Assembly (NCBI GenBank): GCA_964019135.1 | Contig: OZ025249.1 | Coordinates: 35,105,759 to 35,169,758 of the forward strand | Reading direction: 5' to 3' | Source: Arenicola marina | Lineage: Eukaryota > Annelida > Polychaeta > Arenicolidae | DNA length: 64,000 bases | Shown: positions 12,401 to 23,880 of the stretch, in pieces | How the letters are laid out: each line of letters begins with the position of its first letter | Numbering within the stretch: the first letter of the stretch is position 1 | Program-made: the position numbers and the translations under genes | Notes under the pieces: generated by a model | Database searches by the model: none | Told to the model about the DNA's origin: nothing | The model's input: only the letters and a program-made list of their open reading frames with translations

Positions 12401-15400
12401 GTATCTGCATGATCATCTGCTCCATAATAAGCGGCGGGCTCGCTGATAGGCCTGCTCGGTGCGCTCGTCCCCTTGTGTTGTCTCCACCCGTCTAATCCCA
12501 ACTGATTTCCATCGCGGACTAGTTCCCTGTTGGGAGAAACCGCAGGTTCTTTTTTTTTAGATTCTGTGGGCGCGGCCATGTTGGATCGTGGCGTGCTCTC
12601 GTTGCTCTGGGCACAGCTGTTCGCCGCCAGCGTTGGGATGTAGTGGCTGGGCGGCCCTGAGTTCAGTCCGTCTGCCCAGTCCACCCCACCGACTCCCTCA
12701 CGCCCAGCCCCTGGGAGCCAAGCAGAAGGCCCCATATTAGAGGTGTCTCGTGACCCCAACGACCAATCAGAGAGCTCCGCGCGCCGGGGCGTACCTATCC
12801 CCCTTCCTCTCAGCATGCCAAGAAAGGAGGCCGCCATGTTTTTATTTCGTTCTACAGGGGAAGTTTTATATCCTCCCGGGAGATAATCCCGCGTAAAGAC
12901 GACTCATTTTGACGGAGAGTAGCCCCATCAAAACTTCCAAACAAATCCCCCTCTCCTCCTCAAAGCTGCCCCCACCCGAGGTCGGGTTAGGGATTAAACC
13001 TCTTTCCTGAGCCTCACTGCCGCCCTCCCCCATTGCCAATCCTGAATCAAGCTCTCTCCATATTACACGATTTCCTCTCTATCGGCAGCGAGAAACACCT
13101 CTGTTGCGTTGTGACCCAAATCCTGGAGCGCGCGAGTGACACCGTTTAACACGCACGCCAGGAGGATTTCCTCAAAGAGAGTAGACCCCACGTACACAAT
13201 GCCAGTGTTTTCTATTAGTGATGATTGATTTATGTACATGATTTAACCACTTTGAGCAAGATAAACGTCTATGGTATGCAGATATATAATTCAGTATGGA
13301 CTTAACCGGCTTTTTTCGGCTGTTATCATGAGTTTAAATCGTCGAATGGTGTTTTGTGAAGGGACTGCAGGTTTTGTTGTTTTTCTGAAGAGCGTGCGGG
13401 GAGGGAGCAATCATTTTCACAACATGTGCACATGTGCACATGTTTACCCCAAAGCCACGACCACTATCGGGCATTAGGGAACACGCGTCAGTGTCAGTGA
13501 CTCACCAGCACACATTCCGTAATTGACATCAACCAGACCTGAAACCAGACCCGGCTGCGGTTTCTTTGATCTTGTCGCTTGGATATAGAGCATGCTCTAT
13601 TTCTGGGAGACATCTTTTGAGTCGTTAAATAGTGTTAAATCGTGTCTTGAGCGCCGTTCACACGGTTGTCCACACACGGTGAGATTATCGGCAAAACCTG
13701 TCGCCTGCCTCGAATCGCATGAAATAATCTCCTCGTGGGAACCGGGCTTAATAGATATAAGACTTCAGCACCCCAGTGCCGTGTCTCCGTGAGTTCAAGT
13801 TAAGAGGCTACACAGCACTCGCGTTTGGCGTAGGTCCTCTGTCCCGGTGTCTTTCGTCTGAGATGTCCACCAATTAAAACTAAATAAATCTCACTAAAAC
13901 TCTCGGAAGTCCGATACACGCCTTGACTCCCAAACTACGAATTGATTACTCCTGCCATCAGCCGACCAGATCTGGATCTCTCCAGATGTCCCCCAAGACA
14001 CGCCCCGACACGAGCTCTCCCGATATCTATGACAAGCCGACGGCTTATCTAACTAAATAATTGGCGTTACTTCTTTAAAATACTACACAGAGACTCGTGG
14101 ATCAAGTTTCAAATGCGTGTGTATTAGTCACACCGCCGGTAATTACCCTAAATAACATGCCTTTAGTGGCGGTAAATAAAATTCAATCTGTTTGTCCAGT
14201 GAGTATAATAACCCAAGACCTAACAACAGGTCATCGATGCGAGAACTGTGATAAGCTCGGTCGGTTCCCCAAATAGGCCTATTCAGTCATAAGCGCAAAT
14301 GCCGCAAAACAAACCTATTTTATTAAACCAAAACAAAAGCTGCAAATCGCTATCGCCTTTCGCAGACGGACGGATGCCAACCATTGAAGCCATATACTAT
14401 TTAATATAAACGCAATAAATCTTAATATCATTAACTTGAATTATGGTTGTCTTCGTTACAAAAAAAACGTTAAAAAGTTAACAATACAGCTATGTGTCTT
14501 CATATTGATCATAACTTCCGCGTCCTCTCGTACGTCACACGCCATATACTTTTTCAAGTCATATACTTTTTATTCCTTGTTATCCACTTTTCCAGCTACA
14601 GAGATGCGCAGTGCCTTATTGCATCAGAGGTTGTCCAGCTGCTTTGTGTCGTGCCCGAGTTCTTCGATTATCTCACCAAAGACCGAGGTTAGTGTTTCCG
14701 ATAAATAAATAAATAAATGGTATTCCTGCGGTTATAAATTTCAGAAATTATTAAGAAATTTGAAAGACTGTCGCACATGGATCATTATCTGTAAACTTGA
14801 GGGCACTAATCAGTATCCGTATCCAGAAAAAAAATCACATCATTACATATCTTTTTACATATCTTATAATAACGTGTGAATTCACGCGTATTATTTACTT
14901 CCTGCAAGAAGTCCTAGTCGCGCGCGGTTAAAGTGATGGGACAGCGATACTTTTTCTTCGTCAGCGCTGCTTGAAAAGAGACGATTCACGAACTCAAACT
15001 TTAATGAAAGACGAGAAAACCATTATCAACATCCAATATGTTTTGTTTAAGCAGTGATATATCGAACAAACCCTGCGACTGGAACAAGGAATTCTTGTTA
15101 TAATAGGATATTTGTCGCGTGTAATTTGTAAAATATAAGTGAATATATATCTACACAACGGAAACTACGTCACTGACGCATCATATAGATATGCTTGTTA
15201 TATCGCTATATAACGCTAAAACGTTAGGGTGGTCCAATGAAAATGCCATTTTATCTGATAATCACCCAGATATGTTATATACCTAGTGGGCACATTCGTC
15301 TCTACCTTTGCGATCTTTTATGGGACTTGGTGATGCGGTCGCCTGAGGCAGGGCATCATATGAGCTGTTCTTTTTATCGAAGTTTTGTATCGTCCCTGCA

Positions 15401-18400
15401 GCAAGTGGTCATACTGGTAATACGAAGAAAATTGTATGATGGAGGGGTATTATAATTAACACATACCTGTACGATAATACGAAATATAAGACAGAATATT
15501 TTAATTTGGATTCGTGCGATTGCGATTTAAATTGTTATAGGTATACAGAATCTTGTGAGTGTGGCCACCAGTGATCCTCTCGTAATTGACAAGATTGAGA
15601 AAGAGATGTCCAGATTGTCTGACATACAGGTATGTGTTGCCATGCAAGTGAATGAAATTAAAGGTTGTGCAGCCATTGCTATCGCGAGCAGATTAATTAC
15701 GACTATTATTGGTAAGATTATTGACAATTCTTTAGTGAAGTCAAATAAGCGAAGCCAGCTAATTAGTTACTATATAAGGTGCTATCATTGTGTACAACAT
15801 ATCTTACGGTAAGTAAACCCAGCAGCAGCGACGAACAATAAAATGAACAGAATAATTTGTCTGTGATATGTATACATGTAGTTGGCTCTAATACAATTTT
15901 AGTTAAACGAATGTACATGTATATTACATATTTGAGCTCTTTTATGCGATATCAATTTTTGATTTCAGTGTTCTGAGCGCAGAATCTGTGAAGAAATTAC
16001 TAAAATCATTTTGAACAAGACTGATCAAAATGCCATGAATATCATATGCAAGAAGACGATAAAAAACTCTGCGCTTGACGATAATTACATTCTCGATGTA
16101 AGTGCCTGTCACAACGTTTACGTGGTTCACATGCTTCATTTTATGGCGGACATACAGCTGCCATACTGACTCCGAGATCTAGTGGTGCATAGGCGACAGA
16201 CTCGAGAGTTGATTAAGAGTGGATTAAAGCCATATGTTCTGTAATTTTTATATCACCCATCTCAAATAAATATATTCTGTCTTGAATTGAAATCTTGAAA
16301 GCATGTGGGCTATCCGGAAAGAAGCAAATGTGTTCACCGGGGCAGACGTTGGTGGCCAGCTTTATATCCCTGCGCGCCTGTTCGCTGTTCGGTATTCTGT
16401 GTGATTTCGACCGCGGCGCACCAGGACGCGCGTCCGCTCGCGATAAACTAGTCCGCGCAGTTTTTTGTTGAAATTGGTGTTTTACAGACTCGACGAGATT
16501 TAAAACATATATGCATCATAAATTTGAGATACTTAATTGCAGTCTTTATTTTAAAATGTAAAAATCTAAGATGGCGCATGTAAGTATACTACTTTAAGCA
16601 TCAAACCTTCATCTTTACCACAGACTAGCAAGGCGATACCAAGGCGGCTGTTAAGCTTCTCCATACAAGCCAGTGAGTTTCACGCGTCGGGCAGAACCAG
16701 TCCCGACAAGAATCACGTACGACTGAAGACGGGCAAGTCCGACAGACGGCGCTACATACCCATAGCACGTTAGTATGTCTGTGACAACATGTCTAATTAT
16801 CCAAAGTACATGTAATTTATTACTGCCGTCTTTCTGTTAGCAAATGACTTTTAACATATTCCACATGTTTTAGGTCTGGGGGAGAAGGTTTTGCTTGGAC
16901 CACAGACCCTGGGCCGTATTATCTTAGCCCCAGAGCCGGAGTTGGTTCTGGTGCAAATGGATTCCGTTCCAGGTAACGACCTCAACCTGTAAATTCACGC
17001 TTAATTGTCTACGCCTGAATAAATGTATATGTGGTATACAGGCAGTGTTTCAGATCTTCTTTACATCTTTGATATATATGGTAGAATGTATTCGTTTTAT
17101 GATGCCTTCTAACGTTAGTACATGTATTATTTGATTTCTAAAAGCACTAGCATAAACATGTATACATGTATACATGTATGTTTTTATGGTTTCCAATCTT
17201 AACATTTTGGTTTTTTATTGATCGTCTGATATCTGATATACCATGCAGCTGCAAGTGGAGCGATGATACAGAATTCCAGCAATTGTGAAGAACACTACAC
17301 CTATTTGGACATGACTCAGTTGTACTGGGATCACCTCGGCGGTTACTGGCGGCCAAAGGGAACTGTAGGAGATAGGTGTGACCGCATATTGACACCCTTA
17401 TTTTTATTTAAGACCAATAGTGATACTGATGAGCTAAACGCGCCTGTGTGTAAAATAAAGTAACAAGTGTCACTTTCGCAAATCATAGCTAACTGCTTGA
17501 TTACCGTATCTTAAAGTTTTGTTTATAGCAGATGGCAAGTGCTCAATGAAGCTTCATATGCCAATACACCTAATCTGGGGCATGTTTTATCCATGCATCC
17601 TTCACCGTCCCTAGATGTTCCTTTGCCCTTGTTCGCACAAAAGTAGCGTAAACCTCTCATTCATTCATACATTAATGTTTTATGTTCCGTTAGGGTGACG
17701 ATTCAGAGGTTAAACGAGGAGGCGGCCGCAGCGGTTGGTCCGCAGACGACCAGAGCGCGTGCCACTCAGCAACACGGGGACGCGGGACAGCCACGGCTTG
17801 AAACAGGCTGCCACCTGGCGGAAGAACACGTGGTCCGGCCACAGAGGAAAGGCAGCCTGGCGCAGTATGATTCGGAGGTGTGGTCTGCCATGTGATAATT
17901 TTGCATATATAACTGTTCGCATGCATTAGCAATTTGCGTCCGTATGGACGGGGTTTAATTGTGAAAAAAACGCCTGTCTTCATATTGTTAACTACGAACA
18001 TGATAAAGTTAGTAGAACCTATAAGATTCGATCGCAATATATATTATGTTCCCTTCCCCCCTGCAGGATGATGAGGTTCGCCCAATCCCGGTCTCTGCCA
18101 GATTCAAAGAAGAGCACAATCTATCTCTGCAATGGCCAGCGGACGGTCACGCGGCCGCACCTGGGTCAGGGTTAGACGGAGTACGCCATTCCGCCTCTTT
18201 GACCGCCATCGCGCCCCCAAGGAACGCCGAGCCGAACGTAAATGACGTCGCGGAGGCTTCTGGGAACGCTGGCGAGGAGTGTGTCGGTGTGAGATCTCTG
18301 GTGTCCGTGATCACTGACCTCGAATGCCGCACTAAAGTCGACAACGAAACCCTGGTTAGAACCGCTACCTATTGGTCTGCCTAGTCTTTTCTGCTTTCTT

Positions 18401-21400
18401 CTATGTTCATAGGCAATGCACTTGGTTCGTTTGCCTTTGACTTGATTTTAATTCTTTTGCTTTAATCGTATCGTGTTGTCGTAGGAAATAATATACTGTC
18501 GCACTCTTTGTGCTTTTAACAATGGCCGCGAACAACTGTAGACCGGCCTATCATAGTGGTAATAGTGTCTGCAGTGATTCACCTTTTGCAGAAAATTAAT
18601 CCACTGAACACTGTCATTCAATACCATTGATTTCTCACGCACCATGTTTTTCCTGTTCTGTGCCCAAACCCCTGTTCTTTGCCTTCCACAGGACACCACT
18701 ACTGAAGGACCAGTTGATGGTTTATATGCCCGCATGCAAACCGCTATTCATAATGTCTTTCATGTACAGATTGAAGGAAGCGACCGCGTAAGCCTTTCCT
18801 CCGCAAATTGAATTTAGTTTTATAGGCTCAAATCATCAATAACGTCTCCTATATATCGATTAAGCATAAAATTGAGACATGTTTGCTGCACGTAGACGTA
18901 GACTTTTGCTGGACTTTTGTTGGAATACTGTTTGCGATGTTTTTATGTTTCACCTACAGTTTCATATTTCAGGAACGCTTTGAAGACTCGACATGCCGGT
19001 ACGTACCCGTCATCTTTACTGGTCATGAAGCAACTGATAAATGTGTGCGCAAATCATGGATATTGTCAGTGCGCAATGGCGCATGGAATGTTTGAACTTA
19101 CCTCGTTTGCAGGAACATATAATTGACGAATGCAGGGGGAACTGGCCTGCCCTCTAACAGCTCCACGGCTAGCTATAATGCACCATGACTGACGGTTATC
19201 TGTCCAAAAGAAACATTTTGGGGGGTTATTCATAAAGTATAATTCGTCATTACATATATAACATCAGTTTGTGCCAACATGTATCGATTTAATTGAAAAC
19301 CCGATCTTACCTTCAAAACTTCCATATAATACCTTAGCAGAAATCGAACAATGTTTGTGTACAATATGATTTCGAAGACCTTTACGTAATGTTGAAACAT
19401 GTACGATTTAATGTCTTTCATCAATCAGCAATATGAACATGTAAGATTTGATGTCTGTCGTGAATCAGCAATATAAGGACGTACATTGAGCACGTTGATC
19501 CATGGATCATTGCTTGCCTGGTTTACTTGCAGAGGCGCAGTGAGCAGAAGCTCCAGTTTCGAGTCCATTGACGAACCCGAACTTAAAAATATCAACCTAG
19601 ACTCGAGGCCGGTGACTGGGAAGAAAACTCGGTTGATGCACCCTCTTGAAGTGGCGGAGTCCGCACAGAGCAACACTCCCTCTGCACCGTCTCCGCATGT
19701 TGAAGTCCCTCAGGTAATGAGCGCAATGGCCTATAACGGAGCAACCAGTTTATGACCCATTAGCTATATACATGTAGTCACTTAACCTTCACATAAAGTA
19801 AAAACATCGGGAACATCATTTACGTGCATGACAACCTTTACGTAACTGGACCTCCATTTGATTTATGTTGCCGTTTTTAAAGTGTGCTGGGTGGCGTTCA
19901 ATGAATATGTCGTTGTATGTTACAACATGTTGGTATATTTACGGGGCATCAGATCACTGAATATCCTGACCCTGATGTTATCGATGATCCTGATAAGGTG
20001 ACCGATGTGTTGACTGGCATGGTGAACACCATCAAAAGGTAGAGTGCTGGACACAGATAACAAATACGTCAACATAGAGCAAGAAACACGCTGCTTCGTT
20101 GCGTAACGATTTAGATTTTAGATTTTCTAACAAGTTTGAGAAAGGTTGTGTTTATATCTGCATATGGTACGTGCACTATGCCACATTAACTATTTGTTTT
20201 CTTATTATTGTAGTATTTTCTAACCCGAAATGATTTACCGGTCCCTTTTGTACGACATCGATTCGCTACATGTGTGTGTGTCCATTAGTCCCCGAGGAGG
20301 GCAGGTCTGTGGCCTGGACACGTCCGGCCTGGTGGTCCCCAAGGACCCTCGCAGGGTCTTCACGTCGCCCTACCAGTGCAGGAGGATCGATGCCTGGAAG
20401 GCGGCCGGGGCAAACCCAAGTGAAGGCTGTACGTGCTACATATGATGAATCGCAATGTTTATTTATTTCTCCAATAATGTATACTCTGATATAAAAGCAG
20501 TGCAGGGGTGATATCTCTTATTATCGTGCGGTATTCGTATCTTTCCAGCCCGCTTGTATAGTCCAGATAGACAGTGTTTTTGCTCGCAAGCTTCCGTTGA
20601 TTGGTTATGATTGGTTATGTGTGAACTAAATGTATTACCCCAGCTTGCATAATGAGTTTTAGTCACTTTCGTCGTCAAAGTACACCAGGGTCAGTATCCA
20701 GTACCCATGCAGGGCCCGTGCCCAGGGCCATTGCCCAGGGTCATTGCCCAGGGCCAATGCCCAGGGCCAGTGGCCAGTGCCCTGGACCAGTGCCCAGGAC
20801 CAGTACCCAGGGCCGGTACCCAGGGCCGGTACCCAGGGCCAGTACCCAGGGCCAGTGCCCAAGACCAGTACCCAGGGCCAGGGCCAGTGCCCAGGGCCAG
20901 TGCCCAGGGCCGGTACCCAGGGCCGGTACCCAGGGCCGGTACCCAGGGCCAGTACCCAGGGGCAGTGCCCAAGACCAGTACCCAGGGCCAGGGCCCAAGA
21001 CCAGTGCCCAGGACCAGTACCCAGGGCCGGTACCCAGGGCCGGTACCCAGGGCCAGTACCCAGGGCCAGTGCCCAAGACCAGTACCCAGTGCCCAAGACC
21101 AGTACCCAGGGCCAGGGCCAGGGTCAGTGCCCAATACCCAGAACGCTGCCACCCCCCACCTCCTATCGCCTGTATTGATGTTCAATTCAACCTAAATTCG
21201 GTCTGTCCAGATCCGCCGCCACAGCGCCCGTCATCTCCAACGAGGGCCCGCGGTGAGAACAACCTCAGTGGCGCCGCCACACGGCTGAAATTGAACGTGC
21301 AGCAGTGCAGCCGCTGGATGGCCGGCGGGAAGGACGTTTATTGGGAGACTGTGCAGAGTAGACCGCCCAGGGCGGGCCTGGTGCCCGGGTGGAAGGAGGG

Positions 21401-23407
21401 GCTCCCCGACAGGCCTAAGTCCGCCGCCGCACTGCGAGCCTCGAAGTGAGCAATGGGGGAAGGAGTATGTCATTATGATGTAGTCAGACAGCTGCTGGAA
21501 GTTAACAGTACTTATAAGACTATTATACATGCCCGTCTCATCGATCAGTGAATACAGCAACTACTCGTTTTCAGTATCAAGCAAGGTCATTGTTATAGAC
21601 AACGTTTACAACGGTGGTTATACAGCATATGCAGATAATCTTGGAATGGTTAAACTTATCCTGAATAGTGGTTTCATATGGTGGCATTATAACGTGGCTT
21701 ATCGAAGATCTCCCGGTCGTTCAGTCTTCAAACTATAATGGTCCGGCTCAATCATCCATAAATCCATAAAGCAATTTCGTGATTCTATCATTTATATAAG
21801 GCTTCCATAATTGTCTCTTCTAAACGAAATTTCCGTGCCCTGAAGTTAGTTTAAATCTAATCGTTTATGTTAAAACTGACCGATGTCTGTGTACGTTCCC
21901 AGACGGACCAAGGCGCCGACGGTCGCGACGCCTTCATCCCTGGCGTATGAATACTTGTATGGTGAGTCAGACCGCTGCTCTATTTAGTCCTCCACTGACA
22001 CTGGCTGTCTGTTATCCTCCTCTGTCTATATCTTTGTCACGAGTTAATTGAGAAATACGGCGCGTTTTATTAGTGTGATATGATCAATATGGTGTTATAT
22101 GATTGGGTATTGTGATAATATGATCTTATATGATTGCGTATTGTGATAAATATGGTGTGTTATATGATTGCGTAGTACGATAAATATTGTGTACTATATA
22201 TTTGCGTAATGTGATAAATATGGTGTGTTACATGTTAGATATGGTTTGTAATGATTGTGTAATGTGATAAATATATGCTGTGTTATATTAATTATTGCGT
22301 AATGGGATAAATAGGCACTTTTATTCACGGCTTCCTTCCATAACCGCCTTAACGTTATATGGACCACTTATGAAGCGCCACGGTTTGTGGTTGATCGTGC
22401 CACTTCCGAATACGTCATGTGGTACGTACAGTGTAAGTATTATTTCTGCCTCAGCCCCGAAAGGTTCCAGCAGCCCACGTCAAGCAGGTCCGCCCCCTCA
22501 ACAGGTGGACGAGTGCAGACCGCGCACCGCGGGCGCCCTGAGAACGTACGTCACCAAACATGTATCAATATATCCCGTGTCATAAATGGGGGGTGGGTCG
22601 ATCATTGTTCATACAGATGATAAATTTGAATTTGACAATCTATTTTGTCTGGGTGGCTTGTAAAAGATACAAAAAGACTAACAAACAGAGATGTAGATGT
22701 CGTATGATAGATCTGATCTTCATATGTTTTTCTCCGGTCCTAGTAATAATAATATTACTGGTGTCAATTTGCAGTGGTATTGAAATTTTGCCCGGCAGTA
22801 AGCTGGAATCCCACCCGTATGCCAAGCAGCAGTACCAGCAGCGACAAAGGTGTGTACCTATAGCGAGTATATGGCTAGGAAGCTTCAGCCTGGAGCAAGC
22901 GGCATGAAACTTATTTAGCATTGTCCGAATTGTCATAAAGAAACAACGTTTTTTATATGACGGGGGTACTATAGTATGTACAGCTCCTACAGAGAGAGAG
23001 CGAGACAGATGTTATTAAAACTTATTTCAGCAGTGGCTTGAAATTTTACTGTCTTTCTGCTTTGCTCCGTAGCGTTAAAACCGACGTCACCATGCAGTCT
23101 TGTTGTATACTAGTCCCGTGTCGTGTGTTTCAGCCTGCAGGTGGCGCTACTGTGCGGCACGTGTTTAGCGCGTTACCGCCATCAAGAGCGCGAGTTGGTC
23201 GAGCAGCTGGGAGAGGCAAACCAAGACTTGATTGGCCAGCTGCTCAACCTGGAGTCATGTGACCACCGCCAGCCGTCACGTGACCACCGCCAGCCGTCAC
23301 GTGACCATCGCCAGGCGTCATGTGACCACCGCCAGCCATCATGTGACCATCGCCAGCCTGCCATTGGCCAGCGTTTACCGCACATTGAGGAACTACAATT
23401 GGCATAA
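5067..23407 (+). CDS. LRR-containing protein of unknown function, 29 exons, 5' end missing
   Basis: I assembled exons by reading each acceptor, donor and codon phase: 5067-5194, 5613-5769, 5992-6054, 6410-6471, 6755-6832, 7247-7295, 7661-7739, 8004-8154, 8861-8922, 9226-9355, 9829-9956, 14596-14687, 15541-15629, 15969-16097, 16624-16768, 16874-16972, 17249-17375, 17694-17877, 18067-18288, 18692-18787, 18973-18998, 19533-19713, 19953-20038, 20289-20419, 21211-21445, 21903-21961, 22455-22545, 22775-22849, 23134-23407. All introns are GT-AG and the frame stays open across every junction, giving 1,141 codons before TAA. The N-terminal end is missing because the first exon starts inside an LRR. 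Residues 1-115 are leucine-rich repeats ending in an LRR-cap-like CLPNVWMLDGK. A predicted helical region (about 116-465) follows, then a conserved-looking segment (LGEKVLLGPQTLGRI, about 515-590), a long Ser/Pro-rich and probably disordered part (about 600-1050), and a C-terminal helix with 7-residue repeats. I do not recognise the family. The LRR part suggests a scaffold or binding role. The exon structure is strong evidence; a few boundaries may be off. Confidence 0.82.
7025..7080. repeat. Small tandem duplication in an intron
   Basis: A segment of about 48 bases containing GTCGTTGATCCTATATATTT and ATATTTATCTCTGTATGT occurs twice in succession (about 6,990-7,080). It lies in the intron between exons 6755-6832 and 7247-7295. 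Confidence 0.7.
8380..8818. mobile_element. Harbinger/Tourist-like MITE in an intron
   Basis: The 439-bp element has terminal inverted repeats of about 25 bases with three mismatches: the left end starts GGGCGTGTTCGATTTACC and the right end, reverse-complemented, starts GGGCGTGTTTGATTTGCA. Both ends are flanked by TAA, fitting the 3-bp TWA target duplication of PIF/Harbinger elements. The interior is AT-rich with repeated AAACCGGTTTCGG-like words and no coding capacity, so it is non-autonomous. It sits in the intron between exons 8004-8154 and 8861-8922 and ends about 40 bases before the acceptor. Confidence 0.75.
9990..11220 (+). pseudogene. Decayed LINE reverse transcriptase in an intron
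   Basis: The segment codes in pieces for a non-LTR retrotransposon ORF2. At about 10,020-10,200 is the linker before the RT (YWMRLCEEA, MYTGIKK). At about 10,270-10,450 are WVEHNIALY and SPGYDRIPAEVIKCGK. At about 10,510-10,570 is ANIVTLYKNKEG. At about 10,600-10,830 are GKLFARLASNRLQ, LPEAECGFNSERSTVYMIFS and FVNLTKTFDTVNKS. At about 11,090-11,130 the catalytic FADD box reads FAGDAALVAHSES, which would be inactive. The reading shifts among frames at least four times. The endonuclease part and the 3' tail are not seen. It lies in the same direction as the host gene, inside its largest intron. The clade is not assigned. Confidence 0.85.
11355..12890 (-). mobile_element. Ty3/Gypsy-like LTR retrotransposon fossil (gag and protease part)
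   Basis: On the minus strand a gag-like region covers about 12,837-11,602. It has a retroelement capsid-type middle and a CCHC zinc knuckle (CYNCAEYGHMARNC), followed by basic residues. It is followed at about 11,460-11,360 by an aspartic-protease-like stretch with a DTGA-type active-site motif. A TATAAA-like element lies just upstream of gag at about 12,865-12,885 on the same strand. I found no reverse transcriptase, RNase H, integrase or clear LTR pair, so the copy is incomplete. The long gag region suggests it is not very old. It is inserted antisense in the LRR gene intron next to the LINE fragment. The family call rests on the capsid and knuckle pattern, from memory. Confidence 0.75.
12891..14595. 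other. Rest of the large LRR-gene intron
   Basis: This holds no supported exon. The first part (to about 13,200) is C-rich and probably belongs to the retroelement's non-coding leader. The remainder contains GTTCACACGG and GTGAGATTATCGGC-like words that resemble decayed transposon ends, but I could not define their borders. The stretch ends at the acceptor TTTTCCAG before exon 14,596. Confidence 0.4.
16256..16600 (+). repeat. Dispersed repeat, copy A (intronic)
   Basis: About 345 bases align over nearly their full length with 43,195-43,540. Shared words include ATTCTGTCTTGAATT, TTGGTGGCC, GCGCGCCTGTTCGC, GTTTTACAGACTC and AAATCTAAGATGGCGCAT. Divergence is noticeable, with many substitutions and small gaps. 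It fills most of the intron before exon 16,624 and stops about 25 bases from the acceptor. No coding capacity is seen. Confidence 0.85.
16874..17375 (+). other. Conserved-looking beta-rich segment of the LRR protein (exons 16-17)
   Basis: Exons 16874-16972 and 17249-17375 encode LGEKVLLGPQTLGRI, PELVLVQMDSVPAASGAMI and LYWDHLGGYWRPKG, about residues 515-589 of the visible protein. The alternating hydrophobic and glycine-rich pattern looks like a small SH3-like or CAP-Gly-like beta barrel, and nothing nearby looks low-complexity. The domain suggestion is inference from the pattern only. Confidence 0.4.
20686..21143 (+). repeat. 13-bp GC-rich minisatellite in an intron
   Basis: About 35 units of a 13-base motif (CCAGGGCCGGTAC and variants with AGTAC, AGTGC or AAGACC) lie between exons 20289-20419 and 21211-21445. 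No unit contains a stop in any frame, so all six frames are open. The resulting GPVPRAGTQGRYP-like frames are artefacts of the repeat. The array stops about 65 bases before the next exon's acceptor. Confidence 0.95.
22073..22312 (+). repeat. Degenerate AT-rich tandem repeat in an intron
   Basis: About six imperfect units of 33-40 bases carry the words GTGATAAATATGGTGTGTTA and TATGATTGCGTA. The repeat lies in the intron between exons 21903-21961 and 22455-22545. Confidence 0.8.
23134..23407 (+). other. Terminal exon of the LRR gene with 7-residue coding repeats
   Basis: The exon opens with a hydrophobic and then charged helix (ARYRHQERELVEQLGEANQD). It then encodes five copies of DHRQPS[R/C] from a 21-base tandem repeat at about 23,255-23,362, and ends in HIEELQLA with a stop at 23,405-23,407. 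The 21-base unit is a multiple of three, so copy-number change would keep the frame. The units contain the palindrome TCACGTGA or TCATGTGA. Confidence 0.8.
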
Positions 23408-23874
23408 ATTAAGTGGCCCCATGACGTTACAGAACCCTCTCTTTGACTTATTTCTCTCTACGTACGCTACGCGAGTGGGCAGTTGATCTGAGTATATTTG
23501 GAGGTCTCTTTTTCCTGCGAGTTCACTGTGATATCAATAATCCTAGAGCAGTATTAATATACATCGATTGCTTTTCACTTGCTGAATGAGAGCGGTCGGT
23601 TTAATCTGGTGCATATACTTTGTTATCAACTGTTATATATATCTGTGTATATCCCTTGCCAATTAAGGGATAAGCCTTCGCTGATGATACAGTTTTCGCG
23701 CCCAAGACTAATGATCTTAACCTTCGGCCATATGTTGTTTTTTTACTGTGGTCCACTCCTGTTTACGTTTATGATGTAACATAGTAAAACTGTAACACTT
23801 GTTCTTATTATTACTTCGAATCTCTTGTAAACGTTTTATACATGTACATGGAGTGCGAAATAGTTGTATCAAAA

Positions 23875-23880
23875 AATAAA
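23875..23880 (+). terminator. Probable poly(A) signal of the LRR gene
   Basis: AATAAA lies about 470 bases after the LRR gene stop codon, and a GT-rich stretch (GTCATTGTGAGAATCTGGTG) follows about 30 bases on. It is the best candidate in the 3' flank. Confidence 0.5.

Noticed and set aside
20652-21449. 265-codon plus-strand frame and several minus-strand frames across the 13-bp array
   Set aside because: The repeat is open in all six frames. Only the 3' part (21,211-21,445) is coding, as an exon of the LRR gene with its own acceptor.
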